DNA from: Hypericum androsaemum
Taxonomy: Eukaryota > Streptophyta > Magnoliopsida > Malpighiales > Hypericaceae
Reading direction: 5' to 3'
Assembly: GCA_963995505.1 (NCBI GenBank)
Contig: OZ023190.1
Location: 13,634,092-13,698,091 of the forward strand
Length of the DNA stretch: 64,000 nt
In this document: positions 39,692 to 50,421 of the stretch, piece after piece
Layout of the letters: every line of letters begins with the position of its first letter
Numbering within the stretch: position 1 is the first letter of the stretch
Notes under the pieces: generated by a model
What the model saw: only the letters and a program-made list of their open reading frames with translations
Databases searched by the model: none
Told to the model about the DNA's origin: nothing
Position numbers and translations under genes: made by a program

Positions 39692-41034
39692 AAAAGAGAT
39701 AATTACATACAGAACTCCAGGGTATAGTCAAATAGACTTTGAGAACCATGTAGTTTCCCTACTAATTGCTGAGCCCTTGTAGTTTGATTATTATTATATT
39801 TTTGGGTCCTGGTTGATGTCATTAATCAATTTTTCTTATTTTATATTTGAAATGATGAATATGCCCTTGCTTCGGTCAACTAAAATCGCCGGTTATCTTC
39901 TCCGGCCATTTTTTCGGCGAACACTAACTCCGATCATCATCTCCAACCACCCTCCGACGACAACCAAAATCAACCCAAAAAAACCTAACACCTATTAAGC
40001 ATCTAAAGATTCTTGGCAATTCTGGAGACCCAATCCAAAATCTTACATAAGGATTCCCTTTTCCTCTTATCCGAAGAATTGAAAGCCTCGGAATGTAGTT
40101 CCTGGCAACCACCTTCATTAGCATTAAAGGCATATCCATAAACTTTCGCAATTGCTCTCGTCCCTGCACTCTTATCAGACATATCCTTACTCACCCTCGA
40201 ATTGGAAACCAAAACCGCTCCCGCGTTTTCACTTTCCTTACTCTAATCAGAAACATAATTAAGAACTGATCCCTTCACTGCATCCTTTCTCAATCTCCCA
40301 CTCTCCCTCTTGCCATTACGAGCAGACTCACTATCAGCTGAACCCATGTTCCCCATATACGCAAGACTTGCATCTAACACACCTTCAAAATGAATGCAAG
40401 AACTTCCTCACCAGCTCAGCAAACTCAAACTTAGACCCAACCAGAGTCAAATTCCCTCCCTTAATTTGATCCACCACTCAATAGAATCTGACGCTCGCTA
40501 ACTACGGTCTCCAGCCACCTTTTCGGAGCGTCCAAGTACCTAACACGCACTAACTTCACAAATGGGGAAAGCTCCGGACCCATTCCACACTAATCAGCGA
40601 CCAAACCCTACAACCCATTGCTCGAAACAGCGTCGTATTCCCCCCTTCTCTCTCACAACGGAAAATAGCCTCAGCAAATAAGAGGGTCGGCGGCGGCGAA
40701 AGTCAGGTTCTGGGGAGTGAGGAAGTGGTCGTGGGGGCTGTACAGGCAGGCCCAAGGGCTAATTGAGAGAGAGAGAGAGAGAGAAAAAGACTTTTACCTG
40801 TTGAAGACGGAGGAGATGGTGTCGAAGTGGTCAGCCAAAGTAATTGATTTTTTTTTATTTTTTTGCAAGGGTATTTGAGTCATTTACTTGAAAAAATGAT
40901 TAATAACATCATCCAGGGACCCAAAAGTATAATAATAACCAAACTAAAGGGGCTCAGCAATCAGTATGAAAACTACAGAGTCTTTAGAGTCTATTTGACT
41001 ATACCATAAAATTTTATATGTAATTATCTCTTTT
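39692..41034. mobile_element. Long-TIR transposon carrying host-gene sequence (Pack-MULE-like)
   Basis: Arms 39692-39870 and 40865-41034 are inverted copies of about 170-180 bp. Both begin AAAAGAGATAATTACATA, share GGTATAGTCAAATAGACT, ATTGCTGAGCCC and TTATTATTATA.TTTTGGGTC, and end at CCCTTGC. The interior (about 1 kb) encodes no transposase but includes an ARID-protein-like fragment on the minus strand. A target duplication of about 9 bp is possible (TTTTTAAAA / TTTTTAAAC) but ambiguous because of the A/T context. Confidence 0.75.
40003..40380 (-). pseudogene. Captured gene fragment resembling a plant ARID-domain protein
   Basis: Read on the minus strand, one frame runs through NMGSADSESARNGKRESG, a TAG stop at 40243-40245, then KDMSDKSAGTRAIAKVYGYA, SSDKRKRESLCKILDWVSRI and AKNL before a stop at 40003. 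The KRKRESL-x-x-(M/I)L-x-WV-x-x-IAK pattern is one I recall from the C-terminal half of plant AT-rich interaction domain proteins (ARID1/2-like). It lies wholly between the two TIR arms, so it is read as captured sequence, not a gene. The parent identity is moderately uncertain. Confidence 0.5.
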
Positions 41035-41066
41035 TTTAAACATCGAATACAAGTATATACGTACAA

Positions 41067-41175
41067 AACTAACGGACATTTGGCCCAACTGCATAGGCAT
41101 TACTTAACTTTAAGGAGATTAAGGATTTAATCTTTGACATTGTAAGTATGTATAATATTTACCTTTCAAAAAATA
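41067..41175 (+). mobile_element. SINE with 13-bp target-site duplication
   Basis: A-box-like TGGCCCAACTGCATAGG (about 41080), B-box-like GGATTTAATCTTTG, and a tail ending TTTACCTTTCAAAAAA. It is flanked by TATATACGTACAA at 41054-41066 and again at 41176-41188. It inserted just outside the right arm of the Pack-MULE-like element. Confidence 0.65.
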
Positions 41176-41188
41176 TATATACGTACAA

Positions 41189-41895
41189 CTTACAAGCCAC
41201 AAACGTGCCAGTGTCCAACTAATGGCGACGCTTCCTTTCCTTGCCTAGCTGGAATTCCTTTATTGGCTTTTTTGGTGGCTGGCTGTGGTAGTGGGGTAAT
41301 GTATCCACGAGAGCAAGTCCCTACAGTTTTTCTTGAATTATTATTATTGTACATTGAACCATAAAGATATTAGGTGAATATATTATATATACGAATTAAT
41401 ACACAGGTGTTGCAATGCCAGTTGGGACATCTTTCGGACCACGCACGTCCAGTCGTCACCGAGTTCTATTACGTACATATGGATATTTGTTCATGTCACA
41501 GCCTGATATATTATTATATATTAGGCACCGTCCCACAAACCAAATCTCACTAGATTAATTGGAGAATTATTTGAGTTGGATTTAATTTTGTGGATGTGAT
41601 CACCTGAAACGACTGTCCAGCGTGTAATATGTTAAAATTTTCTATTCAAATCAAAAAAATTTGCGCTTACTCTTTTCCTACCAAGATTTTTGGATCTTAC
41701 CTTGATAGGTTTTGACAGGGGTCGCGGTTGTAACCTCATGTTGCGATTTAGGGGTATGGATTGGGTTACGGAATGTCCAGATTCCGAACCGTTTGGAATG
41801 AAGACATGCAGGAACTTTTTTTGCAAAAATGCTAAAATACAGGGACAAAAAAAAAGTCATGCGTAAACACAGGCCTGAAACAAATACCATTATGA
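41189..41895. other. No gene recognised
   Basis: AT-rich spacer. 41816-41870 contains a segment (TTTTTTTGCAAAAATGC...) that is repeated at 42012-42062 around the minisatellite. Confidence 0.4.
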
Positions 41896-42010
41896 CATAA
41901 CAGCGCATGCCAGTATCACATAACAGCGCATGCCAGTATCACATAACTGTGCATGCCAGTATGACATAACTGTGCATGCCAGTATGACATAACTGTGCAT
42001 GCCAGTATGA
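41896..42010. repeat. 23-bp minisatellite, exactly five units
   Basis: Units at 41896, 41919, 41942, 41965 and 41988, consensus CATAACTGTGCATGCCAGTA plus TGA. Units 1-2 carry CAGCG where 3-5 carry CTGTG. Two further diverged units lie at 42118-42163. Short open frames across it are products of the 23-bp period, not genes. Confidence 0.9.
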
Positions 42011-42163
42011 CTTTTTTTGCAAAAATGCTAAAATATAGGGACCAAAATAAAAAAAGTCATGCGCGCCAGTATCAGAAACGGGACTTGCCGCTGTCACAAA
42101 TACACATGACATTATCACATAACTGCGCATGCCAATATCACATAACTGCACTTGCCAGCGCGG

Positions 42164-42959
42164 TCCCCCCTTCACTCCAAACCGTTCGAAATAATTTTTT
42201 CACTCTGTACCCAATCCAAACTCGCGATCTAGGGGTGTGAGGATTTTCTTTTATAAATACTTACATGTCCTATTAATAAAATATACTTATAAAAAAATTA
42301 ATGAATTTTCAACGATTATAAATTTGGCTCAACTAAAATGAGCATTGACTTTACGTGCCATGACACCGGGTCATACAAGTACAACAAGATCAATTTTCTT
42401 TGACATTAGGTTGTGTGAGTGTGATTTTTTTAGGAAAAGTTGTGTCAGTGTGATGAATGAGCAAATAAAACCCATCTGATTACTCGGCATTCGGTGCAGT
42501 AGTGATGACCTACATTTGAGCAATTGACCTTAATTTAAATTTTTTTGAAGGAATTTTTAATACAGTGTTTCGGAAGAAAAAGTATATTGGGGTGATTAGG
42601 TATTCTGATGAAATTAAATACTGGATAGTCAATCGTCTGAGAGTGGCCTCCATCGTATGTGTTTTTTATATGAAAATACGTGAACAATGTTTAAGGATCC
42701 ATGTATCCACAAAAGAATAAATTTTTATTTCTCTTTATAGGGTTTTGATGAGACCGGCGGTCGTAAACTCACAAGAGGCCGAGAGGGACCCTGCACTAAG
42801 TAAGATGTAATTGACTATTTTCTTAATATATAGGAGCGTTTGCCCCTCCACTTCCGGTTTGAGATTCAGTGAGGACTACATAAAAGATGTACATATGGAG
42901 GGGACTAAATTTGGAATGTCAGATTTGATTGTCTTTAAATCTGATGGTCAATAACCTAT
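42164..42959. other. No gene recognised
   Basis: AT-rich spacer without supported features. Confidence 0.4.
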
Positions 42960-43477
42960 AGGTGATAATAGTTTACATGTGAAGTAATATTAGTTTGCAA
43001 ATGAAATGATATTGATTTGCATGTGAAATGATATTGGTTTGCATGAGACTGATTTGCATGTGAAGTAATATTGGTTTGCATGCAGGGGCGGAGGGACGTG
43101 GGGCATTGTGGGGGCAATTGTCCCTACTTAATTTTTTGTTTGTTTGATAACTAGGTATATTTTTTAATGTATGTCCCCACTAAAATTATAAATTGACCCC
43201 ACTAAAAAATTAATCAACCTAAAAATTAAAACCAAATCTTAACAAAATTTAGGCATTCTTTAATTTTTTAATATATATTATAAAATCTTAATTAGTCTAA
43301 CTATACTACCATAAATAATAAAATAATTAACTAAAAAAATTATAAATGTTGTAATTACATATGTTTAACTTTTTGAACAAAATTATATTGCCCCCACTCC
43401 CCAAATTTTTTGGCTCCGTCCTTGTTTGCAAGTGAAGTGATATTGATTTTTGTGTGTAATGATATTAATTTGCGTTA
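42960..43477. repeat. AT-rich 20-23 bp tandem array split by a MITE
   Basis: Units of the type TTTGCATGTGAAATGATATT repeat irregularly from about 42960 to 43082 and resume at 43425-43477 after the hAT MITE. Confidence 0.7.
43083..43424. mobile_element. hAT-like MITE, 342 bp, inserted in the tandem array
   Basis: Ends CAGGGGCGGAGG and, inward from the right, CAAGGACGGAGC. The flanking 8-bp duplication is TTTGCATG (43075-43082) / TTTGCAAG (43425-43432), matching 7 of 8. The interior is AT-rich and non-coding. Ends of the CAGGGGCGGA type are widespread in plant hAT MITEs. Confidence 0.8.
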
Positions 43478-44148
43478 GTCCCCGTGATCAATTCCCACCG
43501 AATTCGGCCCCTCCACTTCCACACAAAAAAATTATATTAGTTTCGCTTGGTTTAGTGTCAGTTAAAAATAGTAACAAACTCCATTTTATTTAAAATATAT
43601 TGGATTCAATCTTTAAAAATAACAACTAAACTATAATAATCATCTATAAATAAAATCGGATAGCTCAATTTAAATAAAAAATTACCAAAAATATCACTGC
43701 AAATATATTAATCAATTTATCAGCACTTGAAGTTGAACGTTTAAAGAATTTTTTCTAAAAAGAAAAAGTTGAAACAATTTGGTAACAATGGAAACCATTA
43801 TCTTTCGACACCCTCAAAAGTTTCTGACATTATGAAAGTGTTTTTTTTTCTTTTCACATGGTACAACTTTTCCACCTTTTAAAAATCTTACCCGGCTCGA
43901 AATTGGATTAGTCGGCCTGATGGGCCGGATACCAATTAGTTTAAAAAAATTCAAGCCCACTTGGTTCTCCTGAACAAATTAGACTGAACATAATTTTAAG
44001 TTATAATAATTTTAAATTAATCAATTTAATAATAATTCAGATAATTATGTCAAGTACCGTTTAGAATCTATGGTAAATAATAAATATCATAATAATATGT
44101 GACTTCGAAAAGGAAAGGGAAAAAAGGGCATTCACCGCCCCGCCATAC
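43478..44148. other. AT-rich spacer left of the MULE
   Basis: No gene or defined repeat. Confidence 0.4.
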
Positions 44149-44412
44149 CGGGTTTTTGCCCAAAATGATATTACAGTACCAATTTATCCCCAAAATAGTG
44201 TTACTGTTGAAAAAATTCTGGAAATGGTGTTGCTTTCCAAAGTCGAAATTTTTTTCAACCTAGGAACCCCTGGTCGAAATATTTTTTCGACTTGGGACCA
44301 AAATCGAAAAAAAAATTCGACTTCCGTGGTCGAAAAATTATTTTCGATTTGGGCCCAGGTCGAAAAAAATATTCTACTTGGGGACCCAGATCGAAAAAAA
44401 ATTTCGACCTGG
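44149..44412 (+). repeat. Left TIR of the MULE
   Basis: It shares with the right TIR the ordered phrases TTACAGTACCAATTTATCCC, GTGTTACTGTTGAAAAAATT, GACTTGGGACCAAAATCGAA and CGACTTCCGTGGTCGAAAAA. Further CGAAA/TTTCG palindromes continue inward to about 44640. Confidence 0.88.
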
Positions 44413-45626
44413 GGCCATTCCGCTTAATTATCTTTTCCTGGTTAAACCGGATTGTGTCCGGGATTGATCCCAGGTCGAAATATTTGGGTCGACCCAGATC
44501 GAAAGAAAATTTCGATCTGGGGTCATCCCCACCAATTCCGGCTTAAAGCGGGATTTGTGTCCGGAAAAGGCCCAGATCAAAAATTTATTTCGACCTGGGT
44601 CGACCCAGATCGAAGAAAAATTTCGATCTGGGTCCTATATAACCCCTCAGAAAATTCTTCTCAGAAGTTCCAAACTGCGAAGATTTGAAGCGGCCGCCCC
44701 TTCCTTCCTCAGGTACGTATTTTGCACTAATACTTTGTTATAAATTCAATTCAGTGTAGATTATTTTGCTATTTAATTAGTGAACTTATGATGATGGATT
44801 ATGTCATCATGAAATATTATTATTAGTTCATAAGAAAAAAATCCAAGGAAATTTTATTAGTAATAATAAATTTACTAGATACTATAAAATTTTGTGGTTT
44901 TATTTGAAAAAAATATGTGTCTTGTTTGGTTGTCTATTGAATTCATTCGCCAATATGTCAATAAAATTTTATGGACTATGCCACCTCTAATTAAATTAAT
45001 TTATATTTGCCAAAAATTTTGTTTTAGTAGATCAATTTATGCAACTTTATTTTGTGAACTTATGAATTAAGTCACTCTAATTATGTGTCAACTTCTTTTG
45101 TTATAGTGTTAAAAATGACTTTACGGAATGTACGAATAACTTTCAAATATGGTGAAAAAATGTACTACAAAAGTAAAATCAGTTTTTATTACATGGGTGG
45201 GTTAGAAAAAAAGTTCAAGTGTTATGAAAATTTCTCCTATGATTTGTTATTGACAAAAGTATATGAAAAAACTGTTGGTTCTGGTGAAGAAGTTCGTAGG
45301 CTGCTATTTAGATATCCTATCGAGTAATTACCAAATATTGGATGTTCATGAAAGCCAGTTACTTAGTAGTGATGGAGCTGGTCCGTCAAGAGTGACGCCA
45401 CTTGTAGTTCCTTCCACAAGGGATGGTCATCGAGCTGGTCCGTCAAGAGTGATGCCACTAGTAGTTCCTTCCTAAGGGATGGTCATGGAGCTGGGCTGTC
45501 AAGGGTGACGCCTTTTGTTGTTCCTTTCATAAGGGATCCTGATGTTGATGATTATGAAGTCCTAAGAGATTGGTTTGAATATGATCCTACAGAAGTACAT
45601 CCGTATGCAACTACAAATTTCCATAC

Positions 45627-45712
45627 CGAAGAAGAAGAAGAACAACAACATAGAGAAGAAGAAGAAGAAGAACTATACGGAGAAGAAGAACAAGAACAAG
45701 AACAAGAACAAT
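45627..45712 (+). repeat. GAA/CAA trinucleotide-rich tract in the transposase frame
   Basis: Runs of GAAGAAGAA and CAAGAACAAGAA encode an uninterrupted Glu/Gln-rich stretch in the N-terminal half of the MULE transposase frame. Confidence 0.7.
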
Positions 45713-47361
45713 ACAGAGATCCACAGTTTGCAGGTCACTATGAAGTTCCTGCAACTGAGCATGGTGAACAAGCATCAATGAGCATTTATGATGAAGATCG
45801 GGGACCTCAGACCGAAATGGATGGAAGTTATGACAGTGAATTGAAGGAGGGTACGATTTGGAATACCAAAGAAGATGCAAAGAGGGAGATCGAGAGATTC
45901 TCAATGGAAGTGCGGCGTGAGTTGAAGCTTAAGAAAACAAGACCCCGCACTTACACTGTAAAGTGTAAAAAATGGGAAGAATGATGTAAATGGAAGATCC
46001 GTATCTCAGCAAAGGGACTAATACTTCCTACGTGGCGAATAGTGAAATACACCTACCCGCATACCTGTAGCGCAGAACGACCTTCAAAAGATCATCGACA
46101 ACTCTGTTCTGCTCACATTGCAGAAGTTATTATGAATATAGTTGCTGAACAACCAGACATTCCTATCGGGTTTATAATTACTGAGATACAAGACCGAATT
46201 AGATTCCAACCCTCTTACAAGAAAGCTTAGTGGGGAAGAGAGAGGGTATTACATCATTTATAGGGGGATTGGGATGAATCATACAATCGCCTTCCACAAT
46301 GGTTTGCGGTATGCAAGGCTAAGAATCCTGGAATGGTTGTAAAATGGGAATATTATCACTGTTACCCAGGCATAGACAATGTGGTTCCTATTGAATCAGG
46401 GACAAAAATCTTCAGGCGAGTTTTCTGGAGTTTCAAGCCCTGCATTATAGCTTTCCAACATTGCATCCTTGTATTGGAGATTGATGAGACATTCCTGTAT
46501 GGAAAGTACAAGGATGCCCTTTTGATCGCCAATGCTGTTAACGGGAATAATTCTATAATTCTAATTGCATTTACCCTCGTTGAGAGCAAGAACAACAGTA
46601 GTTGGCCCTGGTTTATGAGAAAAACCAGGCTACATGTGGCTCATAATCGACGTGACATTTGTGTTATTTCTGATCGACACAATAACATATTAAGAGCAAT
46701 GGTGGATGACAATGGTTGGAGAGAAAGTACGGGGACAGCCCATCGATATTGTCTTAGACACATTGCAAGCAATCTCAACAGGCACTTCAAGAATGACGCT
46801 GTTAAGAATGTGATGATGATTGCAGGTAACATTTAAAACTTTTCAAGTCAAAAAACTAATATACAACCAGTTTATATTTGTATGACTTTTTTGTTGTAGG
46901 CATGCAAGCACAACCGAAGAAATTACATGATAATCTGCAGAAAATGAGGAGTGTCAAGCAAGAGATATTCGATTGGATTTTAGATAAAGATGCGACATTA
47001 TCGAAGTTGACCTTAGCTTACGATGGTGGGCGGTGCTATGGTCACATGACGACGAATGTTGCGGAGTGCGTTAATAAGGTCTTCAAGAAAGTTCGTCGTT
47101 TGCCGATAGCTGCCATTGTGGCCGAGACATTTGAAAAGCTAGCCACCTACTTTAACGAGAGGTCAAGTAACTACATTCAAGAAAGTGGTGGTGGCCAAAT
47201 TATTTTAGCAAAAAAGCTGGAAAAGCAGTTAGATAAGTGGGCGAAGAAGGCTGGACGACATAAAGTAAAAATGTATGCTGATAAAGTTGGGACTGGTGAA
47301 GTAGAAACCGAATACATTCATGCAAGAAGAAAGGGGCGTCAAAAACACGTAGTCAATTTGT

Positions 47362-47381
47362 GGGGGGGGGGGGGGGGGGGG
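47362..47381 (+). repeat. Homopolymer of 20 G within the transposase pseudogene
   Basis: After TCAATTTGT the sequence has 20 consecutive G and then ACATGCACCTGCGG, immediately before the SWIM finger codons. G-runs of this length are rare in plant DNA and prone to sequencing and assembly length error. Confidence 0.9.
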
Positions 47382-47904
47382 ACATGCACCTGCGGCAAAT
47401 TCTATGCTTTTCACTTCCCTTGTTCACATGCAATTGCAGTTTGTACTGAACTTGGGGGCCTCGAATACAAGATATTTGTTGATGAGCATTATCACCTGAA
47501 AACTACGCTACGTTGCTACGAACATAAATTTGTTCCACTTGGCAGTGCATCATATTGGCCACCTCCAGAAGACCCCCAGTGTTGTAAAACTCATTCCTGA
47601 CGAAAGAACCTTGAGGACAAGAGGACGCCCACAACATCACATACGGAACGAAATGGATGAGGCTATAAGAGGTGCTGAAGCGGTTAATGCTAGAAGACGA
47701 GGTCGCTGACGTTGAAACTCAAGTATACGCGCTGTAAAAATATTGCTCGATTGTCGTGCGCATCAAACTTGTGTTGCTAATTATCCAAAAATTGTAATTA
47801 TGTATTTTTCGTCTACTGTCAACATTTTCAGGTGTACAACGATGAGGAGAAGCGGCAAAGAGCACATCTCGCATGATGAAGAATACACTTTTCTAGCACC
47901 ACCT

Positions 47905-49435
47905 CTAGCATGGCGGTGCAGGAACTGTTGGAAGCTTGTAGCGTAAGCGATCCTGCCATACTGCCACATGGCTGCTATAAAATTCTGCCCAATCTTGAGC
48001 AGTTTGGTTACGACGGTCTGAACTACCATGTGTCCCCTCATCGTTCTCAGGTTTTACCAGAATATACTGCATCATTCCAAATTGTCGCAACACCCGGTCG
48101 GGATAATGCCACTCCACATGAAGAAAGCTTATCAACGGGACTCGTGCCAACCACAAAGCCTGATCCTGGTGGCATACGGTGGGTAACTTAGCAATGATAT
48201 CTTCAGTATACGATATCCAAACCACCTACGATTCAAGCACACCAACAAGATGAAAAAAACTTTTATAATAATATGTCTAGATACGCAGAATTAGAAAATA
48301 CAAATTTGCAAAACTTACTTACATCTGAATCTTTTAACTCGTCGAACAGGCGGCGGTAGTAGGAGACGTTGGTAATTTTCCTGGTCTTACATCGATCTAT
48401 AGGGCCTGTCCACCTGCGAAACTTAGTAATTATGCATTGGATACTAATACATCAACCCATTATTTGAAAATAAATAGTAAAACGAGTACCTGATGCCCAG
48501 TGGCTCATTATCAGCTTGCCTTCGAGGCTCACGGTAAATGGGGCAAGTCGAGATTATCCTTTCGTAAGCCCACACACAAACCAGTTGCATAGCCCCGCAA
48601 ACTAATGTTGCTTTTGGATTTGTGGCTTTGCATAACTGGTGGTACACGTGTGCCAAACACGCATTACCCCAACTATATGTGCCAATTTCTGCCAAATCAA
48701 CAAGAAATGGCAACCAACAAACGTGGACTAATCGGTCTGCGGACTCAGAAAAAAGCGTGCATCCGATAAGTCGCATTATGTTTGCTCGAACACATTGCTG
48801 CACTACCTCATCATCAGCATCATCTGGGAGACGAGAAGGAGAAAAATTGTTGTCAAACCACTCCATTGCAATTCTATTGCCTGTGACAGCTCCTGCACTA
48901 TCCTGTGGGCTTATGCCAAATAGGCCATAACACATTTCCTTCTACTGGGAAGGTGTCTGTGATCTCGTTGCTGGTTTTCCATCGATAGGAAGACCGAGCA
49001 ACACAGACACATCTTGGAGAGTAATGGTCATCTCCCCCTCAGGCATGTGGAAAGTGTGTGTTTCTGGCCTCCATCTCTCCACCAGGGCTGTAACCAGTGC
49101 AGTATCGACAACGACATTGCCAATGCGCCATACGTCCCAAAATCCGGCATCCTTCATGTATTCAATGAATTTCTGGTTTCTCACGCCTCCTGTTCTCAGG
49201 GTGCGACGACGAAAGCTCAACGGCTCATTGTTTGGACTTTGGTTCTCAACCTACACAAAATAACCAATAATAAAAACATATTTATATATTATTTAAAAAA
49301 ATTTACTACCTCACAATTACGTACCTCACAATTCCAAATTTCCTGAGAACGGTGCACATTCTGGTAACGTAACAGAGTGTCATCTATGGGTCCTCCATTC
49401 CCCAAATATTGAGATAAGTCTGATTGTGAAGCCAT
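47905..49435 (-). pseudogene. Plant mobile domain (PMD, MAIN-like) gene inside the MULE; 4 exons, one nonsense codon
   Basis: PMD proteins (MAIN/MAIL family, often labelled 'PP7 long form homolog') occur both as host genes and inside plant transposons. Exons in order: 49435-49325, 49250-48490, 48413-48323 and 48225-47905; GT-AG, all phases fit, 428 codons with stop. The first residues are MASQSDLSQYLGNGGPIDDT. The PMD core follows: GFWDVWRIGNVVVDTALVTA, LVERWRPETHTFHMPEGEMT, ITLQDVSVLLGLPIDGKP, then YSWGNACLAHVYHQLCKA, QLVCVWAYERI and the C-terminal CHQDQALWLARVPLI and VEWHYPDRVLRQFG. The sole defect is TAG at 48942-48944, where family members usually have Trp. It converges with the transposase, with 195 bp between the two ends. 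It is far less damaged than the transposase. Confidence 0.85.
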
Positions 49436-49561
49436 ATCTAAAATCGTAACGTAACAAAATTAAATAAAAATTTCAAATCAATGAATTAATTAAATATTTA
49501 CCAAATGGTACTGTAAAAATATGAATGGTGAAGCCATCATTATAATTGTAGAATCACTGGG

Positions 49562-50046
49562 ACGGGGTATGTCGGTCACTTTTTCTGACTCGATCTGGGC
49601 GGTCAGATCGGATTTTGCCCAACCCAAACCAAAAAATTAAAAAATCCCATTTTAAATCAAAAATATATAATGATTTGGGTCCGACCCAGGTGGTCGGACT
49701 GGGCGGTCAGACTGAGTGGTCAGACTATGTGGTCAGACCAGGCGGTCAGACTGGGTGGTCAGACTAGGCGGTCAGACCAGGTTAATTAACGGTTCAATTA
49801 ATTAACGGTCCAATTAATTAAATCAAAAAATTAACTGTTCAATTAACGATTCAATTAAATCAAACTATTAACTAACGATGATGACGAGCCAGCAATCCAA
49901 TCAATTAACGCTTCAATTAAATCAAACAATTAACTAACAGCAAGGACGAGCCAACGATCCAATTAATTAATATTTCAATTAATTAAATCAAAAAAATAAC
50001 CGTTCAATTAACGTTATTCACGTTCCAATTAAATTCACGTTCCAAT
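49562..50046. repeat. Tandem arrays inside the MULE, including a 13-bp GGTCAGAC array
   Basis: 49692-49778 is about 6.7 units of 13 bp (GGTCAGACTGGGC and variants). It is preceded at 49570-49640 by a segment (TTTTTCTGACTCG...GGGCGGTCAGA, GATTTTGCCCAACCCAAACC) that matches the interior of the hAT-like MITE at 62160-62215. 49785-50030 is a second array of AATTAACGGTTCAATTAATT-type units with GACGAGCCA blocks at two places. Confidence 0.75.
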
Positions 50047-50421
50047 TTAATTCAAATACATACCGTACGGCGACGGGGGCGGGGACGCGACGGAGACGAC
50101 GAGGCGGCGGAGACGACGAGGCGGCGAGGCGAGGCGGGAACGGCGAGGAAGCGAGACGGTGATGATGACGAGACGGCGATGATGGCGAGGCGGGGACGGC
50201 GAGGAAGCGGGGAGGACGGACGGCGGAGACGGACTGGACCGGGAAGAACTTGAACGGCGGGGGTCGAAAATTTTGTGGGTAAGTAGGTGTTGGGTGGTAT
50301 TCGTAGTTGGACCCAGGTCGAAACTTTTGTTCGATCTGGGACCAATCTTGAACTTCCGCAATCTGCTTGGATTGCGTTTGGATAAGGCCATCCTAAATCG
50401 GAAAAAAATTTCAATCTGGAT

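Larger units (their letters stand above)
45115..47709 (+). pseudogene. MULE (mudrA-type) transposase, disabled
   Basis: N-terminal part from ATG 45115 (MTLRNVRITFKYGEK) stops at 45325. The main frame runs 45505-46825: an acidic Glu/Gln-rich stretch (45627-45712), zinc-finger-side motifs RTYTVKC...CKWKIRIS, then the MULE DDE core with LEIDETFLYGKYKDALLIA, SSWPWFMRK and ICVISDRHNNILRA. A GT-AG intron (46826-46899) is in the family's usual place. Exon 2 gives NVAECVNKVFKKVRRLPI and the SWIM finger CTCGKFYAFHFPCSHAIA (47383-47436). A C-terminal GRPxxH(xI)RN/ARRRGR tail lies in another frame, ending at 47709. Lesions: in-frame stops at 45982, 46228 (Trp expected) and 46261, a 20-G run at 47362-47381, and the C-terminal frame change. 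Confidence 0.9.

Noticed and set aside
41896..42175. CRISPR-like regular repeat array
   Set aside because: Units are head to tail with no spacers, in a plant nuclear context; it is a minisatellite.
44224..44743. Several overlapping open frames in the left MULE TIR
   Set aside because: They are generated by the repeated CGAAA/TTTCG motif; the same peptides appear reversed in the right TIR.
48622..49346. Plus-strand frames opposite the PMD gene
   Set aside because: No domain content; the minus strand reads as a spliced PMD protein.
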